Shown: one piece after another, positions 14,816 through 24,227 of the stretch | How the letters are laid out: every line of letters starts with the position of its first letter | Numbering within the stretch: position 1 is the first letter of the stretch | Assembly (NCBI GenBank): GCA_009377505.1 | Contig: WHTX01000022.1 | Span: 1 to 32,085, forward strand | Reading direction: 5' to 3' | Length of the DNA: 32,085 nt | Source: Acidimicrobiia bacterium | GTDB lineage: Bacteria > Actinomycetota > Acidimicrobiia > Acidimicrobiales > CAIXPF01 | The notes under the pieces: generated by a model | The model's database searches: none | The model's input: the letters and a program-made list of their open reading frames with translations, nothing else | Told to the model about the DNA's origin: nothing | Translations under genes and position numbers: made by a program

Positions 14816-15283
14816 ATGGCGGCAGCGGAAGCCCGGGCGACGTTCACGGGTTGAGTTCTCGTAGTTGCTCTCGGCAGCCTCCTGGTGGCCTGCGGCAGCC
14901 ACCAATCGCATCAGGCGCTCGCAGAGATCCCGCAGGTCCGCAGCATCGGGGCGCTCGGTGAGGCTGAGGTCGGCGAGCTCGCCCGGGCATTTCTCGAGAC
15001 AGAGTCCTTCGGGGAGCTCACTGGCGGGGCCCGGTTCACCGTCGGCACCTCCGGTCCTGTCTTCGGGGAGACAGACCTCATCGGATGGAGCTTCGAGATC
15101 GCCCCTGACCCGCCGCTCGCGGGGCACTTCGCTTGGCCGCTGCTCGATTGTGTGGATGACGAGTTGCTCCTCGTACCCACCGGCCGAACTCCTGCTCACT
15201 CACAGAAGACCGGGGATGCTCGATCGTCCAACCATCCCGCCCCTCCCACGTACACCGCAACCACCGCTGGGGTTGTCCGGTAA
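14816..15283 (+). pseudogene. broken lipoprotein gene
   Basis: The frame reads ATG, eleven codons, an in-frame TGA (14852-14854), then VLVVALGSLLVACG, a perfect lipobox (LVAC) behind a hydrophobic stretch, and a ~100-residue polar domain with normal GC-rich third positions (QALAEIPQVRSIGALG to LLLVPTG). After ~15180 the codon character fades, so the end at 15283 may be read-through. No start codon lies between the TGA and the signal core except the GTG at 14885 inside it, which would remove the signal. The gene thus looks inactivated at its start. The domain is not one I recognise. Confidence 0.4.
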
Positions 15284-15415
15284 GTGCGGGGAGAACGACT
15301 GCGACGGCCAACAGGCCGATTGCCACTGTCGTGCGGTGGCGCATCCATCGACGGGTCGTGGCCGTGAGCGGGCGGTCACTGGTCGCCGGCCCTTGGATCT
15401 TGAACGGAGCGCTGG

Positions 15416-16753
15416 TCAAGGCCGCGCCAGGCCCAGGTTCTCCCGCAGGGTCGCGCCCTCGTAGCGGTCACGGAGCAGCCCGCGGCGCTGCAGCTCGGGG
15501 GTGACGTAGCGGACCACCTGCTCGAAGGTGCCGGGCAGGTGGGTGGCGGCGATCACGAACCCGTCGCAGGCTCCGCTCGCCAGCCAGTGCTCCATCTCCT
15601 CCGCGATCTGGGGCCCTGTGCCGACGAAACGGGGCGAGGAGCGCAGCGTCGCCCGGTGCGCGGCGATGTCGCGCAGCGTGAGCGCCCGCCCCGGCAGGTG
15701 GGCGCGGACGCCGTCGAGGAACCCCCGGATGCCGGACGCCGTGTCGAGGAAGTCGTCCGGGATGGGTTCGTCGAGCCCGAACCGGGAGAAGTCGAGGTTG
15801 GTCACCTCGCCCAGCAGGACCAGCGACGCCATGGGGTCGACGAGCTCCTCGAGCAGCCGGTGCTCCTCCGCGGCCGCCTCCGCTTCTGTGGCGGCGGCGA
15901 CGACGTACACCAGGGGCAGCACCTTGACGGCATCGGGGTCGCGCCCCAGCGCGGCCACCTGCGCCTTCTGGTCCTGGTAGTGGGCCAGGGCCAGGGCGTG
16001 GGTGTGATCGTTGGTGAAGACGAGATCGGCCCAGCGGGACGCGAACTGGCGGCCGCGCCCCGAGGAGCCCGCCTGGATGATCACGGGCCGGCCCTGGGGG
16101 CAGCGCGGGACGGTGAGGGGGCCCCGCGTCCGGTAGTGCTTGCCCTCGTAGTTCAGCTCGTGGACCTTGGCCGGGTCGGCGAAGGTGCCCGAGGCCTTGT
16201 CGCCGATGATGGCGCCGTCCTCCCACGTGTCCCACAGCCCGAACGTGGCCTCGAGGAACTCGTCGGCCCGGTCGTAGCGCTCGTCGTGAGCGACGTGCAC
16301 GTCGACGCCGAAATTCTGCGCCTCGGCGTCGTTCACCGAGGTCACGACGTTCCAGGCGGCCCGCCCGGCGGAGAGGTGGTCGAGGGTGGCGAAGGTGCGG
16401 GCCACGTGGAACGGCGGGTAGTACGTGGTCGAGTAGGTGGCGCCCAGGCCGAGGTGGCGGGTGGCGGCGGCGATCACGCCCAGGGTGACCGACAGGTCGA
16501 GCTTCACCGTGCGGGCGCCGGTCCGCACCGTCTCGGCCACCGAGTCGCCGTAGATCCCCGGCATGGCGAGGCGGTCGTCGAAGAAGACCAGGTCGAAGCA
16601 GCCCTGTTCGAGGACCTGGCCGATGCGCTGGTAGTAGCCGGCGGTGAGGAAGCCCGGATCGGCGTCGGGGTGCCGCCAAGCCCCGGAGTAGACGGTGACG
16701 TTGCTCGCCTGCATGAAGCCGACCAACGACATCGTCCGCACGCTGTCGGCCAT
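15416..16753 (-). CDS. LLM-class flavin monooxygenase, NtaA/SnaA/DszA family
   Basis: 445 aa from the ATG at 16753, preceded by GAGGAGG at good spacing; the upstream open frame is not coding in style. It belongs to the bacterial-luciferase-like group that includes nitrilotriacetate and dibenzothiophene-sulfone monooxygenases: FFDDRLAMPGIYG, LGLGATYSTTYYPPFHVAR, the AAWNVVTSVNDAEAQNFG block (~130-150) and RPVIIQAGSSGRG are diagnostic. These enzymes use reduced FMN supplied by a separate reductase, and a reductase gene is divergent 236 bases away. Likely cytoplasmic. The substrate (C-S, C-N or ketone) cannot be told. Confidence 0.92.
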   Translation of the reverse strand: MADSVRTMSLVGFMQASNVTVYSGAWRHPDADPGFLTAGYYQRIGQVLEQGCFDLVFFDDRLAMPGIYGDSVAETVRTGARTVKLDLSVTLGVIAAATRHLGLGATYSTTYYPPFHVARTFATLDHLSAGRAAWNVVTSVNDAEAQNFGVDVHVAHDERYDRADEFLEATFGLWDTWEDGAIIGDKASGTFADPAKVHELNYEGKHYRTRGPLTVPRCPQGRPVIIQAGSSGRGRQFASRWADLVFTNDHTHALALAHYQDQKAQVAALGRDPDAVKVLPLVYVVAAATEAEAAAEEHRLLEELVDPMASLVLLGEVTNLDFSRFGLDEPIPDDFLDTASGIRGFLDGVRAHLPGRALTLRDIAAHRATLRSSPRFVGTGPQIAEEMEHWLASGACDGFVIAATHLPGTFEQVVRYVTPELQRRGLLRDRYEGATLRENLGLARP

Positions 16754-16989
16754 GGCAGTTGCCTCCTCGACGCACTCCGGGTCTTCGGCGCCCCCGAATC
16801 CTGCTCGCTCTGCCCGGACAGTAGCGGCGGCGGCCGCGGTGCATGGTCCCGGGGGGCGCCTGCCCCTCGCCATCGGCGCCCTACGGGGTTCTCGCCGGCT
16901 CCGGTGCCGGTTCCGGCATCGAGGCCGACCAGACGCCCCGGCCCGGCCGGGGCGGAATTGGCGCGACGGGCCTGTCGTTCCAAGGCCAT

Positions 16990-17502
16990 GTGAGGATGAC
17001 CGCGCTCTCGGGGAGCCTGAACGGTTCGTCGTCGAACTCAGCCCTGGTCCACGCCCTGGCCGAGGTGCCCTCGGACGTCGACCTGACGGTGTGGGAGGGG
17101 CTCGACCAGCTCCCGTACTTCCGTCCCGATGCGCCCGGGGACGACCAGGTCGGTGCTCTCCGCCATGCGGTGGCCGCTGCCGACGCCGTGCTCATCGCCA
17201 CTCCGGAGTACGCCGGTGGGATGCCGGGCACGTTGAAGAACGCCCTCGATTGGCTCGTCGGGACGGGCGAGCTGTACGCCAAGCCGGTCGTCGTCCTCAG
17301 CGCGGCACCGAGCCCTGAACGTGGCCACAACGCCCGCCGCTGGGTCGAAGAGACCGTCCGGATGCAGGGCGCCTCGGTCGTCGACTCCTACACGGTGGCG
17401 ATCGCCCGTTCCGACGGGCCCCAGGACCTTGCCCTGAGGGCGGGAGAGGCTCTGGGGAGGGCCATCGGCGCGCTGCAGCGCGGTGCCGCGATCTCGAGCT
17501 GA
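16990..17502 (+). CDS. NAD(P)H-dependent FMN reductase
   Basis: 170 aa from the GTG at 16990 (VRMTALSGSL); an ATG two codons later is equally possible. The flavodoxin-like fold is shown by the phosphate loop SGSLNGSSSNSAL and the flavin-binding TPEYAGGMPGTLKNALDWL (~76-94). It should deliver FMNH2 to the divergent LLM-class monooxygenase, a classic two-component arrangement (compare NtaA/NtaB, SsuD/SsuE). The gene ends 15 bases before the convergent substrate-binding protein gene. Confidence 0.9.
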   Translation: MRMTALSGSLNGSSSNSALVHALAEVPSDVDLTVWEGLDQLPYFRPDAPGDDQVGALRHAVAAADAVLIATPEYAGGMPGTLKNALDWLVGTGELYAKPVVVLSAAPSPERGHNARRWVEETVRMQGASVVDSYTVAIARSDGPQDLALRAGEALGRAIGALQRGAAISS

Positions 17503-17517
17503 CCGTCGGGGCCCGCC

Positions 17518-18261
17518 TCAGGCCGGACCGGCGACGCTGAGGCCGGTGACGCCGTGCTTCTCGATGAGCCGGGCGACCAGTCCACTGCCCTTGGCCTCCT
17601 CGACGAAGGCGGCCAGGTACTCGAAGCCCGCCTCGTCGCGACCGCGGGGGGTGCCCATGGCCTGCTGCACGGCGGTGAAGCGGCCGTCCAGCAGCCGGGC
17701 ACCGGGGAGCCGCTCGACGTCGCTGAGCAGACGCGGCCTCAGCCCGGCGAGGGCGTCGAGGCCCTGCTCGACGAAGGCCGTGAAAGATCCGTCGAGACCG
17801 GATACCTGGACCAGCTCGGCGTGCACGAGGTTGCGTTCGAGCCACAGGTCGTAGGCGCTGCGGACTGCGCTGGCGATGCGCATGCCTGGCTGGTCGACCT
17901 CCTCCACCGAGGTCACGGCCGAGCCGGCGGGCACCAGGTAGGTGGCCTCGATCTCGCAGTACGCCGCCGTGAAGTCGATGCTCGTCGCCCGGGCGGGCTC
18001 GGCGCCGATGTTGCCGATGTCCCAGGCCCCCGAGTCGGCGGCGTCGGCGATCTCGCCTGGGGACTTGTAACGCAGCAGCTCGATGCCGACCCCCAGATTG
18101 CTGGCCAGCTCGCGGGCCATGTCGGGCGACACGCCCTCGGGGTTGCCGTCGGCCCCCCTGCCCGTCACCAGCAGGAAGTTGCTGAGGTTGATGGCGGCGC
18201 GCAGCGTGCCCGTTGGCGCGAGGGCGGCGACGACGGCGGGGGATGGGGTGGGCAGCGGCAT
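17518..18261 (-). CDS. substrate-binding protein (SBP_bac_3-like) without signal peptide
   Basis: 247 aa. It resembles amino-acid-type periplasmic binding proteins: NGTLR-like opening (APTGTLRAAINLSNFLL), GVSPDMARELASNLGV, the DIGNIGAEPARATSIDFTAAYCE hinge region and the YLVPAGSAVTSVEEV second-lobe strand. The N-terminus MPLPTPSPAVVAAL has no charged-hydrophobic signal or lipobox, and no upstream in-frame start supplies one, so the product should stay in the cytoplasm. No ABC permease or ATPase lies nearby. It may bind a metabolite or have been recruited to another job; this remains open. It shares a 176-base divergent region with the crotonase gene. Confidence 0.75.
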   Translation of the reverse strand: MPLPTPSPAVVAALAPTGTLRAAINLSNFLLVTGRGADGNPEGVSPDMARELASNLGVGIELLRYKSPGEIADAADSGAWDIGNIGAEPARATSIDFTAAYCEIEATYLVPAGSAVTSVEEVDQPGMRIASAVRSAYDLWLERNLVHAELVQVSGLDGSFTAFVEQGLDALAGLRPRLLSDVERLPGARLLDGRFTAVQQAMGTPRGRDEAGFEYLAAFVEEAKGSGLVARLIEKHGVTGLSVAGPA

Positions 18262-18355
18262 GGCCGAGCACTCCGTGGCTGGTGGCGGACGGCCGAGACT
18301 ACTCAGCGCGAGCCTGCATGCCGCTCAGCCTCAGGCGCGCCGGCGGGCCGCCGCC

Positions 18356-18418
18356 CTGGTACGGCTGTCGCGGTCGCTGGTACGGCAGTCGCGGTCGCTG
18401 GTACGGCTGTCGCGGTCG
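18356..18418. repeat. three tandem 21-bp units in a divergent promoter region
   Basis: Units at 18356-18376, 18377-18397 and 18398-18418 (CTGGTACGGCTGTCGCGGTC plus one base) are identical except one base in the middle unit. They begin 94 bases upstream of the binding-protein start on one side and end 19 bases before the crotonase ATG on the other. The 21-bp period equals two helical turns, which would place bound proteins on one face of the DNA. Operator array or simple minisatellite are both possible. Confidence 0.85.
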
Positions 18419-18437
18419 TGGGTGCAAGGATCTGGCG

Positions 18438-19247
18438 ATGAGCGCGACGGTCCTGTACGAGCGGGTCGGCCCGGTGGCGAAGGTGACGATGAACCGGCCC
18501 CAATACCACAACGCCCAATCGCGGGTGCTGCTCGAGGAGCTCGACGAGGCGTTCGCGACGGCGATGGCCGACCACGAGGTGCGGGTGGTGGCGCTGTTCG
18601 GCAACGGGGCGCACTGGTCGTCGGGCCACGACATCGGCACGCCCGAGGAGCTCGCCGACCGGGAGGCCCGGCCCTACCCGGATGGCGTCGTCGGCGTCCA
18701 TCAACGCTCGTGGGACTGGAACGTGGAGAACACGTTGCGCTGGCGGGACCTGCCCAAGCCGACCCTGGCGGTGGTGCAGGGGATGTGCATCTACGGCGGC
18801 TGGATGATCGCGTCGGCGATGGACCTGATCGTCGCCGCCGACGACGCGCAGTTCATCCCCTTCCTGTTCCAGTACCAGTCAGTGCCGTGGGACCTCGGCG
18901 CCCGGCGGGCGAAGGACCTCATGTGGGAACAGGGCCTGCTCGACGCCGCGCAGGCGGCCGAGCTCGGGCTGGTCTCCGACGTCTGGCCCCGTGCCGAGTT
19001 GGCCGACCGGGCCATGGCCAAGGCGGAGCGCATCGCGCAGCTGAACCCCATCGTGGCCCAGATGGTCAAGCGGCAGGTGAACGACGCGCAGGACCACATG
19101 GGCTTTCGTGCCGCCATCGCCGCCGGCCATCAGCACTACCTGGTCGCGAGCCTTGGCGGCGCCTTCTTCGACAGCGCCCGGCCCTTCGGCTCGGTGCGCA
19201 GGATGCCCGGCATCGACCGGGCGCGCCAAGGGCGCAGCTCGCCCTGA
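18438..19247 (+). CDS. crotonase-fold protein (enoyl-CoA hydratase/isomerase family)
   Basis: 269 aa from the ATG at 18438 (AAGG upstream). It has the crotonase CoA/oxyanion features: HWSSGHDIG (~59-67) and GMCIYGGWMIASAMDLIVAADDAQF (~115-139). In hydratases this second block has Glu after GGG.C, and the next carries PE; here they read GGWM and IPFLF, so both catalytic glutamates are missing. It may therefore be an isomerase, hydrolase, decarboxylase or ring-cleaving member, or use another residue; hydration is not supported. The PQYHNAQSR and DLPKPTLAVVQG segments are family-typical. Convergent with the DUF2231 gene, 12 bases apart. Confidence 0.85.
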   Translation: MSATVLYERVGPVAKVTMNRPQYHNAQSRVLLEELDEAFATAMADHEVRVVALFGNGAHWSSGHDIGTPEELADREARPYPDGVVGVHQRSWDWNVENTLRWRDLPKPTLAVVQGMCIYGGWMIASAMDLIVAADDAQFIPFLFQYQSVPWDLGARRAKDLMWEQGLLDAAQAAELGLVSDVWPRAELADRAMAKAERIAQLNPIVAQMVKRQVNDAQDHMGFRAAIAAGHQHYLVASLGGAFFDSARPFGSVRRMPGIDRARQGRSSP

Positions 19248-19259
19248 GCGGCGGGCCCG

Positions 19260-19928
19260 TCAAGGCCGGCTGGGCGGGTGGCCGCCCGCCTCGGAGGCCC
19301 CCGCCGTCGTCAGGTCGACGTCAGCGGCGGGCGGCGCGGGCGTGGGCGCCACGACGCCGAGTCCCCGCGTGAAGGCCAGGTGCCCGCCGAGGTAGCCGCC
19401 GATGGAGGCGACGGTGCCACCGGCCAGACCGTAGAGCACGGCTGCCCCGTGCCGTTCGCCGCGCCGGAGCCGGTAGGAGCGGAGGTAGAGGAGGAAGGCG
19501 GCCATGTTGGCCGCGGCGTGGACCAGGCCGATCCGCTGCGAGGGCGTATCGGCGTCGGACCACTCGGCCGCGCCGGTGACGGCGGCCGCCGGCGTGGTCA
19601 GCAGGCCGAGGGCGACCAACCGCCGGGCCGCCGGGCGCGCCGCCCGGCCTCCGACGAGGTCGAGGAACGAAGCGCTCGTCCAGGACCCGATGGGCAGGTC
19701 GGTGAGGACGGGGTGGAGGGAGTGGCCGAGCCAGTTGCCCCGCAACGCCTCTCGCGCGGGCCCGGCGGGGGCGAGGCGCGACAGCACGGGCCCGGCCTTG
19801 GCCAGCCCCCCGTCGAGTGCCGTCGTCTCGCCCCACTGCTCCACAGCGGCCCGCAGGCGGTGGCCTCTCGGGCTGGGCGTGAAGGGGCGTTGGCGGCGAT
19901 GGGGAGCGGGCGTCAGCGGTGCGGCCAT
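19260..19928 (-). CDS. DUF2231 family membrane protein
   Basis: 222 aa from the ATG at 19928; the upstream open frame is Gly/Pro/Arg-rich and unlikely to be translated. The segment GNWLGHSLHPVLTDLPIGSW is the DUF2231 hallmark, with four likely helices: ~85-105, ~115-135, ~148-165 and ~177-198 (ending GGYLGGHLAF). Function is unknown; related proteins are found with redox or haem-associated genes. The first ~65 residues form a cytoplasmic, charged region. The C-terminal tail is Ala/Pro-rich. Confidence 0.85.
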   Translation of the reverse strand: MAAPLTPAPHRRQRPFTPSPRGHRLRAAVEQWGETTALDGGLAKAGPVLSRLAPAGPAREALRGNWLGHSLHPVLTDLPIGSWTSASFLDLVGGRAARPAARRLVALGLLTTPAAAVTGAAEWSDADTPSQRIGLVHAAANMAAFLLYLRSYRLRRGERHGAAVLYGLAGGTVASIGGYLGGHLAFTRGLGVVAPTPAPPAADVDLTTAGASEAGGHPPSRP

Positions 19929-20313
19929 GCCCGTCGCGTACCCCGCGGCCCGCCCGCGCACCCCCGCCCGTCGTGGTCGGCCCGTCGTGGTCGGCCTCTC
20001 AATGGTCTGGCTCGTCGTCGGCGGCCAGAGGACGGCCACCGAACCGCGAAGGATCCTGCACCGCCACGGTGCACGAACCTTCTCGCCGGCCACCACCTGG
20101 CGCCTCGGTACGGGCCACTCGCCGGTGATCCCGGACGGCACGGGGGTCGCACCCACCGCGATTCCCGCGCCCCGCATCCCGCCAGGCACGCCGTCCCCGC
20201 CTGGGGCATTTTCGTCACCGGAGCAATGCCCAAGACCGGGGCCCGAGCACCCCACCCCGCTTCGAAGAGCGGTCCACCCGGCCCGATCGAGCTCGAACCA
20301 ACGAGCAGACCCA
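19929..20313. other. gene-free 385-base interval
   Basis: No convincing gene on either strand. It contains a 14-bp perfect tandem duplication CCCGTCGTGGTCGG (19967-19980, 19981-19994) and a hairpin CCAGGC-11 nt-GCCTGG (20182-20204) followed by GGCATTTTCG, which could be a weak terminator for plus-strand transcripts. Promoter elements for the DUF2231 gene are expected here but I cannot identify them. Confidence 0.4.
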
Positions 20314-21090
20314 CTAAGAACCGCTGCCCCCCAGCGCGTCGGGCGCTGCCGGTGCCGATGCCGGTGCCGGTGCGGGCGCCTCGGCCTCCGCCGCCGGCGC
20401 GTCGCTGCGCCACAAAGCCTCGGGTGCCGCCGCCACCTCGTCGTTCGTGCGGCCGCTGCGGACCGAGCGGGGGTGCTCCTCGGGGTCCCAGCCAGCGACG
20501 GCGTGCTCGTCGCGCTTGTGCAGCAGCAGCCACTGCTCCCTGCCGCTGCGGCCGCGGTGGCGCCCCGTTCGGACGAGCAGGAAGCGGCCGGCGAGCTTCT
20601 CCCCGTCGAGGTCGAAGTGCAGCTCGCCAGCGGCGACGTCCGCCGCGGGGTCCTCGGGGCGCGCCGGCGCCCAGGTCCCCCGGTCCCACACGATGACGTC
20701 GCCGCTGCCGTACTCGCCCCTCGGGATGACTCCCTCGAAGTCGATGTACTCGAGGGGATGGTCCTCGACGTGCACGGCGAGGCTGCGCACGGAGGGGTCG
20801 AGCGTGGGGCCCTTCGGCACGGCCCAGCTCACCAGTACACCGCCGATCTCCAGGCGCAGGTCGTAGTGGCGGCTGCGGGCCCGGTGACGCTGCACCACGA
20901 AGCGCCCGCCCCCGCCGGCCCGAGGCTCGGCCAGGGCGCCCGACGGCTCGGGGGTCGAGACGAAGTCCCGTTTCGCCCGGTAGGGCTCGAGGGGGTCGGT
21001 GCGCGTCGTCGTGGACCTCGTTGGCTCTCGTCGATGTGCTCGACGGGCTACCCCATCCCGAGCGGGCCCAGACACGCGCCGAACGCCCAC
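20314..21090 (-). CDS. stand-alone LigD-type DNA 3'-phosphoesterase
   Basis: 258 aa from a GTG at 21090; no start is available closer to the domain, which begins near LEPYRAKRDFVSTPEPSG (~34-51). The DNA ligase D phosphoesterase residues are present: QRH (His69), HYDLRLE (Asp77 with His75) and EDHPLEY (His111), followed by GEYGSGDVIVWDRGTW. This domain trims 3' phosphates or ribonucleotides at breaks in non-homologous end joining; here it is not fused to a ligase or polymerase domain and no Ku gene is in view. The C-terminal ~35 residues are an Ala/Pro/Glu low-complexity tail. Activity alone or with LigD/Ku encoded elsewhere is possible. Confidence 0.9.
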   Translation of the reverse strand: MGVRRVSGPARDGVARRAHRREPTRSTTTRTDPLEPYRAKRDFVSTPEPSGALAEPRAGGGGRFVVQRHRARSRHYDLRLEIGGVLVSWAVPKGPTLDPSVRSLAVHVEDHPLEYIDFEGVIPRGEYGSGDVIVWDRGTWAPARPEDPAADVAAGELHFDLDGEKLAGRFLLVRTGRHRGRSGREQWLLLHKRDEHAVAGWDPEEHPRSVRSGRTNDEVAAAPEALWRSDAPAAEAEAPAPAPASAPAAPDALGGSGS

Positions 21091-21255
21091 CCTCGGTGCG
21101 CCCCGTCACAGCGCCGGCTGATGGAGCCCCAGCTGACCCGATCGGACCTGACCGTCCGGTCAACTCGGATGCCGCCCGCCTCCGTGCCGCGCTCTATCCT
21201 GTCCCCGAGCTGCGACGTCCCCGGGGGCGGCACGCCGACAGAGGGGGAGCTACGA

Positions 21256-23115
<1,860 letters not shown>

Positions 23116-23135
23116 GTGTGGGTCGACCGAGACGG

Positions 23136-23720
23136 GTGACCGACCGGCGTGCGCCGACGCGCCGGGCACGGCTGCCGGTCGAGTTGACGAGCTTCATCGG
23201 GCGCCGAGCACAGGTGGAGATCGCCGCCGCCAACGAGCTGTTCGCCCGGTGCATGCCGCGCCACGATCGCTTCGGCGCCGCGTTCGCCCTGTCGGTCGCG
23301 CTGTACGGCGCTCTGCTCATGGGTGACGTCCCCGGCGCCGTCGATATCGGCGTTCGGGCCGTCCGCATCGCCGAACCCCTGCACGACTACCTCGCGACCG
23401 GGACGAACATCTCGAACCTGGCGTGGGCGACGGGCGTCGCCGGCCGTGTCGACGAGGGCCAGCGGCTGATGGACTCCCTCATCCGCTCGATCGACGGCGT
23501 CGGAGGCGACGACCGCGGCACGTGGCGTCGCCATGGCCGAACGCCTCGGCACACCTCACTCCCGCGCCGAGTCCCTCGACGAGCTCGCCCACATCGCCAT
23601 GGGCGACGACCCCCGGTGGCGCCGACGCCCTCTACCACGAAGCGCTGGCCGTCCGCGTCGCCCACCGGCGGAGCCTGCTCCAGCACGGCGGCACGTCGCG
23701 CCGGAGCTCGATCTCACCCA
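23136..23720 (+). pseudogene. remnant of an ATPase/TPR transcriptional regulator (LuxR/AfsR-like)
   Basis: The frame starts at a GTG (23136) and reads RARLPVELTSFIGRRAQVE, the typical opening of the ATPase domain of large LuxR- or AfsR-like regulators. It then jumps straight to a TPR-like helical stretch (FARCMPRHDRFGAAFALSVA to LIRSIDG), with the whole P-loop region missing. After ~23515 the homologous reading moves to other frames: MAERLGTPHSRAESLDELAHIAMGDDP in one, then GGADALYHEALAVRVAHR in the next. So there is one large internal deletion and at least two frameshifts. A dead gene is the best explanation. It may once have regulated the neighbouring monooxygenase. Confidence 0.7.
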
Positions 23721-23830
23721 TCCCGACCGGTCGAGATCGGCCAGCCGGGCGATCTTCGCACCCGACCTCTGGTCCATCGTGGGCCGCCGCGCCCCGTCCG
23801 GGCCGCGAAGCACACGACCGGAGGCTGCGC

Positions 23831-24220
23831 ATGCCTGCCCGACTGCACCACACCATCGTCCACGCGTCCGACAACGTGGCGGCCGCGGCGTTCCTGGCCC
23901 GCATCCTCGGCCTTCGCGCACCGACCGGTCGAGGACCCCTCCAGCGGGTGCGGGTGGCCAACGACGTCACCCTCGAGTACGCCCAAGCCGTCGAGTTCGC
24001 CCCGCAGCACCACGCCTTCCTGCTCACCGAGGACGAGTTCGACGCCGCCTATGCCCGCATCCTCGACGAGCGGGCCCGGTACTGGGCAGATCCCGGCCGC
24101 ACCCGCCCGGCGGAGATCGACCATCGCCATCACCACGGCGGGCGCGGCCTCTGCGTAGAGGATCCCGACGGCAACCTGATCGAGGTCCTCACCCGGCCCG
24201 CCGGCTCCGAGAAGGACTGA
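23831..24220 (+). CDS. VOC/glyoxalase superfamily protein
   Basis: 129 aa from the ATG at 23831, which has CGGAGG six bases upstream; the open frame further upstream belongs to the dead regulator. Paired beta-alpha-beta modules are visible: HHTIVHASDNVAAAAFLARILGL at the N-terminus and GGRGLCVEDPDGNLIEVLT at the C-terminus, the latter with the metal-ligand Glu. Such proteins include glyoxalase I, dioxygenases and resistance proteins; the substrate cannot be told. It ends seven bases before the AarF-like gene and may share its mRNA. Confidence 0.85.
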   Translation: MPARLHHTIVHASDNVAAAAFLARILGLRAPTGRGPLQRVRVANDVTLEYAQAVEFAPQHHAFLLTEDEFDAAYARILDERARYWADPGRTRPAEIDHRHHHGGRGLCVEDPDGNLIEVLTRPAGSEKD

Positions 24221-24227
24221 CGAAGCC

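Noticed and set aside
15078-15419. Minus-strand ORF with one membrane helix (TTVAIGLLAVAVVLPAL)
   Set aside because: The first half looks coding, but the second is Arg/Ser-rich and antisense to the lipoprotein remnant; the start is a TTG overlapping the monooxygenase stop, or an ATG at 15344. Too weak to list as a gene.
18356-18418. CRISPR array
   Set aside because: Three adjacent 21-bp units without spacers and no cas genes.
20182-20210. Strong intrinsic terminator
   Set aside because: Only six paired bases with an 11-base loop and a four-T run that does not follow the stem directly; mentioned only as weak.
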